Shown here piece by piece: positions 1 to 9,559 of a stretch of DNA of 64,000 bases. Both the position numbers and the translations under genes were made by a program. The stretch comes from Proteiniphilum propionicum (lineage in GTDB: Bacteria > Bacteroidota > Bacteroidia > Bacteroidales > Dysgonomonadaceae), in assembly GCF_022267555.1 (NCBI RefSeq), contig NZ_CP073586.1, positions 3,700,501-3,764,500 on the forward strand. Direction: 5' to 3'. Within the stretch, counting starts at the first letter, position 1, and each line of letters starts with the position of its first letter. The notes below the pieces were generated by a model. The model was given only the letters and a program-made list of their open reading frames with translations. It did no database searches and was not told where the DNA came from.

Positions 1-203
1 TAGGTGTTTTTAGCTGTCTAATAATTAGTTTGAAGTCTAGCAAATTACCAATCTGTGATGAGTTTTTATTTTCTGGAATTAGTAGCTTTGCGTCGATTTT
101 TAGTATTCGTATATAATGTATTGATATATAAAAATATATAAGCGTTCTTTGATTTTTTGATTTGAATTGACACCCTCGTAATTTTGCATTAAAATGTAAA
201 ATT
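1..203. other. AT-rich leader before IS4-type transposase
   Basis: No gene is visible. A TAGCTTTG string at 83-90 fits the Bacteroidetes -7 consensus TAnnTTTG and could start a transcript about 100 nt upstream of the transposase. The outer end of the insertion sequence should lie here or just outside, but I could not pair terminal inverted repeats with the 3' side. Confidence 0.3.
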
Positions 204-1323
204 ATGAATAAAGGAAGATATCTTTTCTCTCAGGTACTGGATTTCATAGATAAGTATGAATTCAACAAGTGCGTTAAACGCTACTTTGGCAATTACCATG
301 TCAGAGGGTTTGACTGTTGGAATCAGTTCCTGTATCTGTTTTTTGGACAATTGACTTCGCTCGGTTCTCTTCAAAGCATTTGTCTTTGCTTGAAAGCCCA
401 CAAGAGAAAGCTGTATCATTTAGGCATAAAAATATCAGTCAATACATCTTCGTTGTCGAGAGCTAACGAGAAACGGGATTGGCGTATTTTCGCCGACTTT
501 GGTAATTATCTGATAAACATCGTGCGTCCGCTTTATACGGATTATCCCATTGCTAACGTAGATATAGACAACGAAATATTTGCTTTGGACTCTACCTCCA
601 TATCCTGCAGCATCAATCTTCTGACTTGGGCAGAAGGAAAATATTCGCGTGGAGCAGTAGATGCATACGCTGCTTGATTTACGAGGGAACATTCCGAGTT
701 TTATCCACATCTCAGATGGAAAGTATCATGACAGCAATGTACTTGACATTATGGACTTTCAAAACGGGAGCATCTATTTGATGGACAAGGCTTATGTGGA
801 TTTTGAAGCATTGATGCGCATCAATAATGCAGGAGCTTTCTTTGTTACTAGAGCCAAGTCATCCATAAAATACAATGTTGTAGAACAAAACCACAACATA
901 GATGAAACTACCGGATTGAGGGCAGACAAGAATATCGTTCTAACCGTACTGAAATCAAAAAAACTTTATCCCGAAAAACTGCGATTAGTTGAGTTTTATG
1001 ACAACAAGAACGACGAACTGCTTGTTTTTCTTACAAATAACTTTGAAGTATCATCTCTTGAAGTGGCTTATCTGTATCAAAACAGGTGGCAGATTGAAGT
1101 TTTTTTCAAATGGATAAAGCAAAATCTGATTATAAAGAAGTTTTGGGGGCATACTCCAAATGCCGTAAAGATACATTTATGGTCAGCCATCTGTACATGT
1201 ACAATAGTGGCCTACATCAAGCATTCTTTTGACAAAACACCAATGGCTGAGTTACTCACAGATTCTCAATCCAGTCAAAATGTCAAAGAGCTACCATATG
1301 AGTTATTTCTAAATAATTCTTAA
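204..1323 (+). pseudogene. IS4-family transposase, frameshifted
   Basis: This is a DDE transposase of the IS4 type common in Bacteroidales. The first part (204-677) carries the N-terminal domain and the first catalytic Asp in the ALDSTSI motif. The second part (readable from 661) carries the second Asp in YLMDKAYVDF and the Y-R-E-K signature in YQNRWQIEVFFKWIK. The frame breaks at about 655-662, where GTA is followed by G-ATG. Family members read V-K-M-H here, so two bases appear to be missing. The rest is intact, so the lesion is recent or a sequencing error. The element sits immediately upstream of a barrel-protein gene and may affect its promoter. Confidence 0.85.
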
Positions 1324-1387
1324 TTATTAACGCAACAGCAGTAGCAGAAAATTATAAATTTGTCCAAAAATATTGAAAAGAATGTAT

Positions 1388-3703
1388 ATGAATAAGACAT
1401 CTATTATCGCGTTCATATTAATATTTTATCACATAAATTTGAACGCACAACAAATTACAATAAAAGGAAAAGTAATTGATTTTGACTCCAAAAAACCAGT
1501 CGAATACGCAACTATTATATTACAAACTGATGATTCCTTATTTATTAAAGGAACCACATCGGGTTTAAATGGGGATTTTATTTTAAATAATTTAGGCGAA
1601 AACAATTATCGTATTGTTGTTCATTCTGTTGGTTATGACACATTGAGCATAGACTTATTCAATGTTTTTAAAGCAATAGATTTGGGTTCGTTGATGATAA
1701 ATCAGAAAACGACTTTGCTTTCTGAAGTTATTGTGCAGTCTTCATCAGTGATTGAAGGATCTTATCGAAAATTGTACTATCCAACTAAAGAACAAATAGT
1801 AAAAAGTATAAATGGATTACAATTGACTCAAAGACTTTTACTTCCTCAAATATTTGTCAATACTCAAACTGGACAGATTTTATATACTGGAGAAAAAAAA
1901 CTCAAGATATTAATCAATGGAATTGAAGCACTCTCTCAGGAAGTCATAGGTATACAACCTGAAAATATAATAAGAATTGATTATTATGAGAATCCAGGAA
2001 TGCGTTACGGAGAAGATATCGGCATTATTTTAGACTTCATAGTTAAGCAAAGAACAAACGGTGCATTTTTTTCTGCAAATATTCGTGAAACACTAACACA
2101 CAATTTCACATACGGTCAATTGTCTGGAGGAATAAATTACGGCAAATCACAAATTAAGTTCTATTATTTTTTAAGTCACAATGATATCGAGACCTCTTCA
2201 TTTAAACACCAAACATTTTTATTTCCATCTGGAAATACTATTTCCAGAAATGAATATGGAGAGAAGAATTGGTGGAAAGAAACAACAAAAATGCCAAATA
2301 TATCATACTCTTATTATGGTAAGAAAAATACTTTCAATATGAAAACTAACTTTAATAGTTTATTCCAACCACATGATGATCATGAGGGGAAAATTTTAAT
2401 CCCTGAGATTGACCGATTAACAAACTACAAGATACAGAATAAAGAACAAACTTTTCGCCCTTCCATTGATATTTATTTCACGCGACAAATATCAGACAAC
2501 CATTTAATAGCTTTAAATGTAGTTGGAACATATAGTAAAAATACAGTCGATTATATATACAATGAAACAGATGAGGATGAGATAATATCAAATATTACAA
2601 CATTAGTTGATGGAAAGCGTAGTTCCTTAATAGGCGAGATATTTTATGAAAGGAAATATGGTGAAAATTTACTCTCCGTGGGATTACGACATATACAAGG
2701 ATATACAAAAAATAATTATTCTGGCACTTCAATCTTTAAAACTCAACTACACGACGCTTTTAGTTATGGATTTTTGCAATACAAAGGTAAAATAAAAAAA
2801 TTAAATTATACAGGAAATATTGGGATACATCGATCATTCTTCAATCAGGAAGGAATAGCTAATATGTATAGTAGGTGGATGATATCACCTATGGTAAATA
2901 TTAACTATATATTAAGTAACGTGCTTTCATTACGTTACTCATATCAATTAAAAAACATAAATCCATCATTATCTTATTTAAGTGAAGTGGAACGATTAAG
3001 AAATAGCTATCAATTAGACAAAGGAAATCCATTATTAAAATCTTATTTGATGCATCACAATGAATTAAGAATCAGTTTTAACCCGTCACCTCTAAGGAGT
3101 TCTTTAGTATTAAGTTCATCTTATTATAATAGTCCTATTATGGAGGAAACATCCTTCGATAATTATAGAGATATTTTCATAACTACCTACAATAACCAGA
3201 AAAAATTTCATCAATTGAGATTTCAATACAATATAGGAGTGTCATTATTCAACAATCATATTAGTATAAACAGTTACGGTGGTTACAATAAGATAGTTTC
3301 TCAGGGACACAACTATGAGCACAGGCGAGATGAGTGGTTTTATTTGTTACAAACTATTGCAGATTATAAAAAGTTATCCCTCACAATAACAATGGTACAC
3401 TTGCCACAACCATTTTGGGGAGAATCTGTATCGAAAGGATCTTCATATAATGAATATATACTAAGTTACCGTCTTCCCAAGATGCAATTAGGCATTATAT
3501 CAACAAATCTATTTGGAGAAAAGAATAGAAAATATACCTATAACTTTAGTGCATTAACAAGATTTAAAAATATGCAAAACAATGTAAAAATGTTTCCAAG
3601 TTTTGGAATTTATGGTTCTATAAATTTAACTTGGGGAAAACAGAATAATGAGAAGAAACAAAAAATAAATAATTTAGACTCTGAGAACGGAATATTATTA
3701 TAA
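1388..3703 (+). CDS. CarboxypepD_reg / outer-membrane beta-barrel protein
   Basis: About 771 residues. A signal peptide (hydrophobic FILIFYHINLNA ending at A-Q-Q) is followed by a carboxypeptidase-regulatory-like beta-sandwich (GKVIDFDSKKPVEYATI), a plug-like region (about residues 110-220) and a long beta-strand-rich C-terminal barrel, the architecture of TonB-receptor-like 'outer membrane protein beta-barrel family' proteins. The same frame opens at TTG 1373 and ATG 1382; I prefer ATG 1388 because it gives a normal signal peptide. The gene is strongly AT-rich, like the radical SAM genes downstream and unlike the second barrel gene. The substrate is unknown. Transport or secretion of a modified peptide is one possibility suggested only by context. 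Confidence 0.85.
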   Translation: MNKTSIIAFILIFYHINLNAQQITIKGKVIDFDSKKPVEYATIILQTDDSLFIKGTTSGLNGDFILNNLGENNYRIVVHSVGYDTLSIDLFNVFKAIDLGSLMINQKTTLLSEVIVQSSSVIEGSYRKLYYPTKEQIVKSINGLQLTQRLLLPQIFVNTQTGQILYTGEKKLKILINGIEALSQEVIGIQPENIIRIDYYENPGMRYGEDIGIILDFIVKQRTNGAFFSANIRETLTHNFTYGQLSGGINYGKSQIKFYYFLSHNDIETSSFKHQTFLFPSGNTISRNEYGEKNWWKETTKMPNISYSYYGKKNTFNMKTNFNSLFQPHDDHEGKILIPEIDRLTNYKIQNKEQTFRPSIDIYFTRQISDNHLIALNVVGTYSKNTVDYIYNETDEDEIISNITTLVDGKRSSLIGEIFYERKYGENLLSVGLRHIQGYTKNNYSGTSIFKTQLHDAFSYGFLQYKGKIKKLNYTGNIGIHRSFFNQEGIANMYSRWMISPMVNINYILSNVLSLRYSYQLKNINPSLSYLSEVERLRNSYQLDKGNPLLKSYLMHHNELRISFNPSPLRSSLVLSSSYYNSPIMEETSFDNYRDIFITTYNNQKKFHQLRFQYNIGVSLFNNHISINSYGGYNKIVSQGHNYEHRRDEWFYLLQTIADYKKLSLTITMVHLPQPFWGESVSKGSSYNEYILSYRLPKMQLGIISTNLFGEKNRKYTYNFSALTRFKNMQNNVKMFPSFGIYGSINLTWGKQNNEKKQKINNLDSENGILL

Positions 3704-3739
3704 ACATCCTTCTTGCAAACTTAAAAACTTGATTTTAAA

Positions 3740-4100
3740 GTTCGGGAACCCGACGGCGACACCATAGAACCGTTACTCGAACAGATGGAAGAGAATAAGT
3801 TGAAACTACCCAGAGAACTTAATTTATGACCGTGTAAGCATTATCACCCCCGACAAGCCCAAGGTAAAAGACATCGCTTATCAAAAACGACATAAACATA
3901 ACAAATGCAGAGCCAGAGCTGCTATTGATCCTATTTTCGGACATCTTAAAAAGGACTTCCGTATGGAACAGTATTACTTGTGGGCTGAAAAAGGCATACA
4001 AATCAACGCTTACTTGGCTACAGCGGCTTGAAACTTGAAGAAAATGATGGAAAGGTTGAAGGATGAATTTTTATATTTTATTTTCCGATGGCTTTTCTGA
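3740..4100 (+). pseudogene. IS5-family transposase C-terminal remnant
   Basis: Translation in two frames gives the C-terminal catalytic part of an IS5-type transposase. 3740-3829 reads up to a stop after PRELNL. A shifted frame then continues through RARAAIDPIFGHLKKDFRM (the conserved IEPVIGHLKSDHRM block with its catalytic Glu replaced by Asp) and INAYLATAA, followed by another stop and NLKKMM. At least one frameshift and one in-frame stop are present and the N-terminal two thirds is absent. It is a dead relic between the two barrel-protein genes. Confidence 0.8.
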
Positions 4101-4681
4101 CAAGATAAAATATATTTTTCAGCTTCATTTGAATTGATAAGGAACAACTATTAGGGTTTTATTCTTACAATTAAATCATTCAGTATTGCATTAGACATTT
4201 TTTGGGAAATCATTTAATCCAACAACTTTAACTCCCAATACCTATAGAGCAGAGGTGGAAAAAAGCATTAAAGACAAGATGACACATTGTAATTATATGA
4301 TTGATAATTAACAATATTATAATCTATAAAAACTCTACAAAGCAAAGGCAGGCACAATATATTTATGTGTCTGTTTTTTTACCTATACTCTATCCTTTTT
4401 GTACAATAATCTTTTTATAAAATAAGTTACTTTGTGTTTGGTAAGTATAAAAATGTTTCCTTATTTTGTAAAAACAAATAAAATTTAAAAAGCACCTTAT
4501 TTACATGAGATGGAGATAATAGGAATTGCAGACATTTAGCTTTAAATACAAAATCAATAAGTATCACTAAACAAATAAGAAAAGGCACTGAAAAGACTAA
4601 TTTGCGTGATGACTCGTTAATTATGATGTCTGTTTTTATAGGTGTACTCATAAAAAAAATAAATATAAAAACCAGTTACAT
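4101..4681. other. AT-rich spacer with a coding-like scrap
   Basis: There is no intact gene. On the plus strand 4195-4311 reads TFFGKSFNPTTLTPNTYRAE and on to a stop, without a start codon; it looks like the tail of a lost gene because a good terminator hairpin follows at 4349-4380. I do not recognise the protein. The remainder before the barrel gene at 4682 is very AT-rich and probably holds that gene's promoter, which I could not pin down. Confidence 0.4.
4349..4380 (+). terminator. Rho-independent terminator
   Basis: CAGGCACA (4349-4356) pairs with TGTGTCTG (4366-4373) with one G-U pair and a 9-base loop, followed by seven Ts. It lies 37 bases after the coding-like scrap ending at 4311. 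Confidence 0.7.
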
Positions 4682-7042
4682 ATGAAGTATTTCACATTAT
4701 CCATTTTAGTGATGGCTGTCAACTTGAATTTATCCGCCCAAAGCATTCGTGGAAAGGTGGTTGATACACAAAACCAACCTGTTGAGTTTGCCAATGTTGC
4801 TCTTTACTCGTTGCCCGATACCGTGAATCTGACACACGGAGCAGTAACAGACAGCACCGGATTTTACCGGATTTTGGAAGATATTCCTGTCGGCGATTAT
4901 CGGCTTCGTGCATCGTTTTTAGGATATAAAGCAGCAACTGTCAATTTTCGCCTCTCGGCGCAAAACAGTCCCATTGAGCTGAACTTCACACTCCAACTCG
5001 ATGAAACGCTCTTAAACGAACTGGTGGTAGAGGGGCAACGTCCGGCGATGAAAGTGGAAGCCGGAAAACTTTCTTATCATATTCCTACGCTGCTGAGAAA
5101 CAAACCGGTTACCAATGCTTACGATGCGCTGAAAGAAATCCCCGGCGTAATGGAGCAAAATGAACAAATAACCCTGATGGGAGCAAGCGGAATGACTATT
5201 TTGCTGAATGGGCGGAAAACATCGATGACTTATGCGCAACTGATGACGTTACTGCGTTCAACACCGCTTTCGCAGGTGGAAGATGTGGAAATTATGTATA
5301 GCGCTCCACCGCAATACAACATTCGCGGAGCAGCCATCAATGTGATATTGAAACAGCAAACAGGAGAAGACGACCGCCCCCTTTGGCAGGGCGAAGTGGC
5401 GGGGGAATATCGCCAACGAACACACGCGGGCGGAAACGGACGCGCAAATATAACGTATAGAGCGAAACGCGCATCCTTCGACGCGCTCTATTCTTATGGC
5501 AATTACCATACATTCAACAAAGAAGAACTCACGGCTGAACATACGATGAATAATACCGTGTACGCTATTGACCAACTCAGCGAAGGAACGAATACATATC
5601 AGGTTCACAACACACGCTTGGCATTTGATTACGTTTTTGATAATAAAGACAAGATGGATGTCTCTTACACGGGAATGTTTGATACATCAAGCTCAAACCG
5701 AACAGCAACAACCCATATTTCGGGAACGCCAACCGACACCAAAACAACTTCCGAAGGACCTTCGTCGATGCACAACATAAGAGCCGATTATACCTTTCAT
5801 TTCAGACTAAATATCGGTGCGGATTATACGTTTTACAAAGATGACTCGGAGTATTTTATGCAAAATTCGGTGCTATCATCCTTGCCTGCTCAAGTTCTTA
5901 CCTATAAGTCCAAACAAGAAATCCGGCGGAATAATTTCTATGCCAACCAATCGCACTCACTCCAAAACAAGTGGGGTGTCAACTATGGTTTGAGCTATTC
6001 GGGCGCGCAAAGCAAAAACCGTTCCAACGCCCTAATGGACAATGCCGAATTTGAAGAAGCATCCTTCGACACGCAACAACAGGAAGATATTTGGAATTTC
6101 TTTGCCGGTTTTTCCAAATCGTTTTCCGAACGGCTGTCGCTTGAAGCATCATTGGCATTGGAGTATTATAAATCGACAGAAACATCAAAAGGCATTACCC
6201 AAAAACTGTGGGACGATACGGCTTGGTTTCCCACTCTTAACGCGAGTTACAGACCATCGCTCAACCACACGTTTCAGTTGGCGGTATCGTCCGACAAAAG
6301 TTATCCGTCGTATTGGAGCTTGAATCCGAGTATCTATTATTTCAGTTCTTACGGTGTAACGTACGGCAATCCGCACCTTCGCCCGCAACGTAATTACAGC
6401 GTGGGATTGACCTATATCTTCAAGCGCAAATATGTGTTTCGTCCTTATATGAATTATATGCCCGATTATTTTGTGCAATTGCCGTATCAATCGCCCCACA
6501 AATTGGAGCAAATATTTATGGAACAAAACTACACATTCAGGCAAAACATCGGGTTGTTGGGAGTTGTACCGTTCAATATTGGGAAACGGATTTCTTCACG
6601 CGTTGTGGCCAACGTGATGTATTGGCACGAGAAAGACGATGAGTTTTTCGATATTTCGTTCGATCGTAAAACGGTGATGGGTGTGTTGCAAATGAACCAC
6701 GACATTGCATTGTCGGCCAAACCCGATATAAAGATGAACGTTTCGGGATACGTTACCACACCATCGGGTATTCAGGGTATTTATGATTTGGGAGCATCGG
6801 GAAATCTGTCCGGTGCACTCACTTGGACTTTCGACAAAAACCGCGCGACACTCATTTTCAAAACTGACGACGTTCTCGGTACGCGCACGCCTGTAGCTTC
6901 CATCGATTATCAAGGACAGAAAAGCCAATTAAAGGCGTTTCGCGATACACGCACCTTTTCGCTTTCGTTGGTATATCGGTTCGGTGGATATGAAGAGAGC
7001 GATCGCAAAGAGGTGGATTCATCGCGGTTTGGAACAAATTGA
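4682..7042 (+). CDS. CarboxypepD_reg / outer-membrane beta-barrel protein
   Basis: 786 residues. A signal peptide ends near LNLSAQS, then comes a carboxypeptidase-regulatory-like domain (GKVVDTQNQPVEFANV, about residues 22-105), a TonB-plug-like region with NAYDALKEIPGVMEQNEQ and ILLNGRK (about 140-220), and a C-terminal barrel ending in LVYRFGG. It has the same architecture as the protein at 1388-3703 but clearly higher GC content, so the two have different recent histories despite being neighbours. It is separated by 46 bases from a 5'-truncated radical SAM gene whose missing start may have been lost when this gene arrived. The substrate is unknown. Confidence 0.85.
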   Translation: MKYFTLSILVMAVNLNLSAQSIRGKVVDTQNQPVEFANVALYSLPDTVNLTHGAVTDSTGFYRILEDIPVGDYRLRASFLGYKAATVNFRLSAQNSPIELNFTLQLDETLLNELVVEGQRPAMKVEAGKLSYHIPTLLRNKPVTNAYDALKEIPGVMEQNEQITLMGASGMTILLNGRKTSMTYAQLMTLLRSTPLSQVEDVEIMYSAPPQYNIRGAAINVILKQQTGEDDRPLWQGEVAGEYRQRTHAGGNGRANITYRAKRASFDALYSYGNYHTFNKEELTAEHTMNNTVYAIDQLSEGTNTYQVHNTRLAFDYVFDNKDKMDVSYTGMFDTSSSNRTATTHISGTPTDTKTTSEGPSSMHNIRADYTFHFRLNIGADYTFYKDDSEYFMQNSVLSSLPAQVLTYKSKQEIRRNNFYANQSHSLQNKWGVNYGLSYSGAQSKNRSNALMDNAEFEEASFDTQQQEDIWNFFAGFSKSFSERLSLEASLALEYYKSTETSKGITQKLWDDTAWFPTLNASYRPSLNHTFQLAVSSDKSYPSYWSLNPSIYYFSSYGVTYGNPHLRPQRNYSVGLTYIFKRKYVFRPYMNYMPDYFVQLPYQSPHKLEQIFMEQNYTFRQNIGLLGVVPFNIGKRISSRVVANVMYWHEKDDEFFDISFDRKTVMGVLQMNHDIALSAKPDIKMNVSGYVTTPSGIQGIYDLGASGNLSGALTWTFDKNRATLIFKTDDVLGTRTPVASIDYQGQKSQLKAFRDTRTFSLSLVYRFGGYEESDRKEVDSSRFGTN

Positions 7043-7088
7043 TTTTATGATGAATATTGATATAAAGTTTCCCTTGCCAGGAAATTGA

Positions 7089-8117
7089 AGTCTTGATATT
7101 ATTATTGAAGATATTAGGACAGTTTTATCGTTGGGAATAAAATATTTCCATATTATAAATCATAATTTTGCTTGTGAAAGAGATTTTGTAGAAAAATTTT
7201 GTTCTAAACTAATCGAAATAGGAACAGAATACGATTTTGCCTGGTCTTGTTTTATTATGCCTAATTTTATTATTAATAATCTTGATTTAATAGAATTAAT
7301 GACTGAAGCAAAATTGAAAAGAATTGAGATTGGTTGTGAAAGTGGAAATGAAAAATTATTGGCGAAAAACGGCATTTACCATTCTTTGATGGATGATGAA
7401 TCAATAATTAATTCTGCAATGGTAGCAAAAATACCTAATATAGTCTTACATTTCATGATAGGAATGCCTTCAGAAACAAAAAAATCCCTATTAGAAACAA
7501 AAGAATTCATAATGAGATTACTTTATTTGACAACTGCTTTATGTGACATTCATTTACATTGTTATTTCCCTGAAAAATTGCCAATAAATAATAAATATGA
7601 AGATATATGTCAAAAGAAAAGAGAATTCATACAAGGTTCGAAAGCTCTAAGTACTTTAGAACTTTCTATGTATAAAAAAGATATGCTGAAAGAAATTAAT
7701 GCAACAAAGAATGAACTTAGGAAAAATATCCCCGTAAAAACACTTTATGAGCAATTTGAATTAGAACATAATTATAATATTAAAACTCAAACACAAAAAG
7801 AATTTATAAGAAGAACACAAAGATACATGGTATTTACAATTAAGAATGAAAGTTTTAATACATATTACTCGTGGGAAATAGAAGAAAATCTAGATGATTA
7901 TACTCCAGTATTTTTTACCCAAAAGCAGTATCTCCCAGAAGAAAAATTAAAAAGTGATTTATCGAATTTAAATATAGTTCTAATCAATTATATTTTGAGT
8001 GGATTCTCTTTAGGCGAAATAGTGTCATTATTAAATCAAGAATCATCAGGTAAAGTTAACAAACAAACTATTATTTCAATTCTTAATGTCTGGGAAATGA
8101 ACTTAGAACTAAATTAG
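7089..8117 (+). pseudogene. Radical SAM protein, 5'-truncated
   Basis: The frame is open from just after a stop at 7086-7088 and reads SLDIIIEDIRTVLSLGIKYF, then EIGCESGNEKLL and HFMIGMPSET. These are the mid and C-terminal TIM-barrel motifs of B12-binding-type radical SAM proteins. The B12-binding domain and the CxxxCxxC cluster motif are both missing, so the protein cannot be a working radical SAM enzyme as it stands. TTG 7131 could serve as a start for a 328-residue fragment. The C-terminal 70 residues (LVLINYI-like helix, GFSLGEIVSLL) resemble a PqqD-like peptide-binding fold. Probably a paralogue of the gene at 8262-12691. Confidence 0.75.
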
Positions 8118-8261
8118 AACTAAATTACCGGAAATATTTAAAAATTTAAATATTTAAAGCAGCAATAATTAGTTATAATAAAAAACTTATTTGCATAAAA
8201 GGTTGTAATACTACTGAGGGGATCTAAGATAATTAAAAAAATTGAAACAAATTAATAAGCA

Positions 8262-8700
8262 ATGAAAAACTCAGAATCTAAATTGAACATTATTTTCATA
8301 GATGGACTTGAACCACAAACTAATGTAAATGCAATGGTTCTTGGATATTTATTTCCAATAGGTGCAATGCTAGAGGAATACAATATGAGTTTTAAAGTGT
8401 TAAATGTAAAAACTCTATTAAATTACTCTATTCTGGGTATCATAGATGAACTTAAAAAATGGAATTTTGATGCAATAGGCATGACTACTAATTCGGATAA
8501 TATTCGTTATGTATACAAGATTTGTAGTAGTATAAAAAATCAATTTCCTAAAACTACAATCATATTAGGAGGGCCTGAAGCTTCTTTTGCTGATGAAAAA
8601 ACATTATCAAAATGCGAATGTGATGTAGTTGTACGAGAAGAAGGAGAAGTTAAGCTCGTAGAAATTCTTAAATGTATTAGTCAAAATAGATCATTTGAAC
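8262..8700 (+). pseudogene. B12-binding radical SAM gene, 5' half (split by IS66)
   Basis: This encodes residues 1-146 of a B12-binding-domain radical SAM protein: a Rossmann-like cobalamin-binding module with FDAIGMTTNSDN, IILGGPEASF and DVVVREEGE. The usual DxHxxG lower-ligand motif is not evident, as in many B12-radical SAM enzymes. At 8701 an IS66 element interrupts the reading frame; in the interrupted copy the frame continues 11 codons into the IS (HSVCPVLF end). Joining 8700 to 11319 gives SFEHVRGISFKKNG without a break, so the ancestral gene was about 603 residues. ATG 8262 is the natural start. Confidence 0.85.
8693..8700. repeat. 8-bp target duplication, left copy
   Basis: ATTTGAAC lies directly before the IS66 left end and is repeated at 11311-11318 directly after the right end. 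Eight bp is the normal IS66 target duplication. Confidence 0.95.
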
Positions 8701-8767
8701 GTAAGCATTCGGTCTGCCCCGTCTTATTTTAACTTTTAATCTCCTCTATATTTGTCCTCAAAAAAAT

Positions 8768-9127
8768 ATGTGGACAATACAGCAGTTTGAGTTAGTTTAT
8801 GATCGCTTCCAATCCAGTGGTCTATCTGTTAAAGATTTTTGCGAAAATGAGTGTATTCTTCAGTCTAAGTTTTACTACTGGAAAAATAAATCAATAAAGA
8901 ACAACCGACATAAAGAACAACCGTCCAATTTTGTGCCGATTGTTTTTACCGGTTCAGCTTCACAAATGCAGACAAAAAGAAAGGCTCAACAGAAACTATT
9001 GCCAGAGAATGCTGACCAGGTTGCCGGTGATGTTTTTGAAATTGTTTATCCCAATGGAGTTAAATTACGTGTTCCCGTTGGTGCAGACATCAACCAGCTG
9101 CGATCATTAATCCTTCTAACCCAATAA
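8768..9127 (+). CDS. tnpA: IS66 accessory protein TnpA
   Basis: 119 residues. A helix-turn-helix opening (WTIQQFELVYDRFQSSGLSV, then KDFCENECILQSKFYYWKNK) is typical of the small DNA-binding TnpA of IS66 elements. The C-terminal DVFEIVYPNGVKLRVPVG is the conserved tail. It lies 3 bases ahead of tnpB and is presumably co-transcribed. Confidence 0.9.
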   Translation: MWTIQQFELVYDRFQSSGLSVKDFCENECILQSKFYYWKNKSIKNNRHKEQPSNFVPIVFTGSASQMQTKRKAQQKLLPENADQVAGDVFEIVYPNGVKLRVPVGADINQLRSLILLTQ

Positions 9128-9130
9128 AGC

Positions 9131-9481
9131 ATGTTTAACCTTAACGACTCAATGCGTTACTGGCTTTATCCACAACCTACCGATATGCGTAAAGGTTTTT
9201 ACACTTTAAGCGGATTGGTCACGGATCAGATGGGACAAAGCGTACGAAGCGGAGATGTTTTCATCTTCCTGAATCGTCATTGCACCAGTTTAAAGGCCCT
9301 GCACATGGAACATGGTGGGCTTGTAATTTATTATATGAAGCTTGAAAAAGGTAACTTTACATTACCCTCTTTCGATGAAAATGGAAGATCACACCCCTTT
9401 TCATGGCAGAAACTCATGCTGATGATACAGGGCATTGAGGTCGAAAAATGCAAGTATAAAAAACGTTGGAAAGGCGCATAA
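9131..9481 (+). CDS. tnpB: IS66 accessory protein TnpB
   Basis: 116 residues, the full family length. The diagnostic Orf2 motif is present: YWLYPQPTDMRKGFYTLSGL near the N-terminus, then GDVFIFLNRH and LKALHMEHGGLVIYYMKLEKG. It is required with TnpA for IS66 transposition; its exact biochemical role is not settled. ATG 9131 is 3 bases after the tnpA stop. Confidence 0.95.
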   Translation: MFNLNDSMRYWLYPQPTDMRKGFYTLSGLVTDQMGQSVRSGDVFIFLNRHCTSLKALHMEHGGLVIYYMKLEKGNFTLPSFDENGRSHPFSWQKLMLMIQGIEVEKCKYKKRWKGA

Positions 9482-9559
9482 ATAAACGATTTTAGCATCC
9501 TTTTTACTTGCATATATTGCACCGTTTTTGTATCTTTACTCTCGTTATCTAACAGATTA

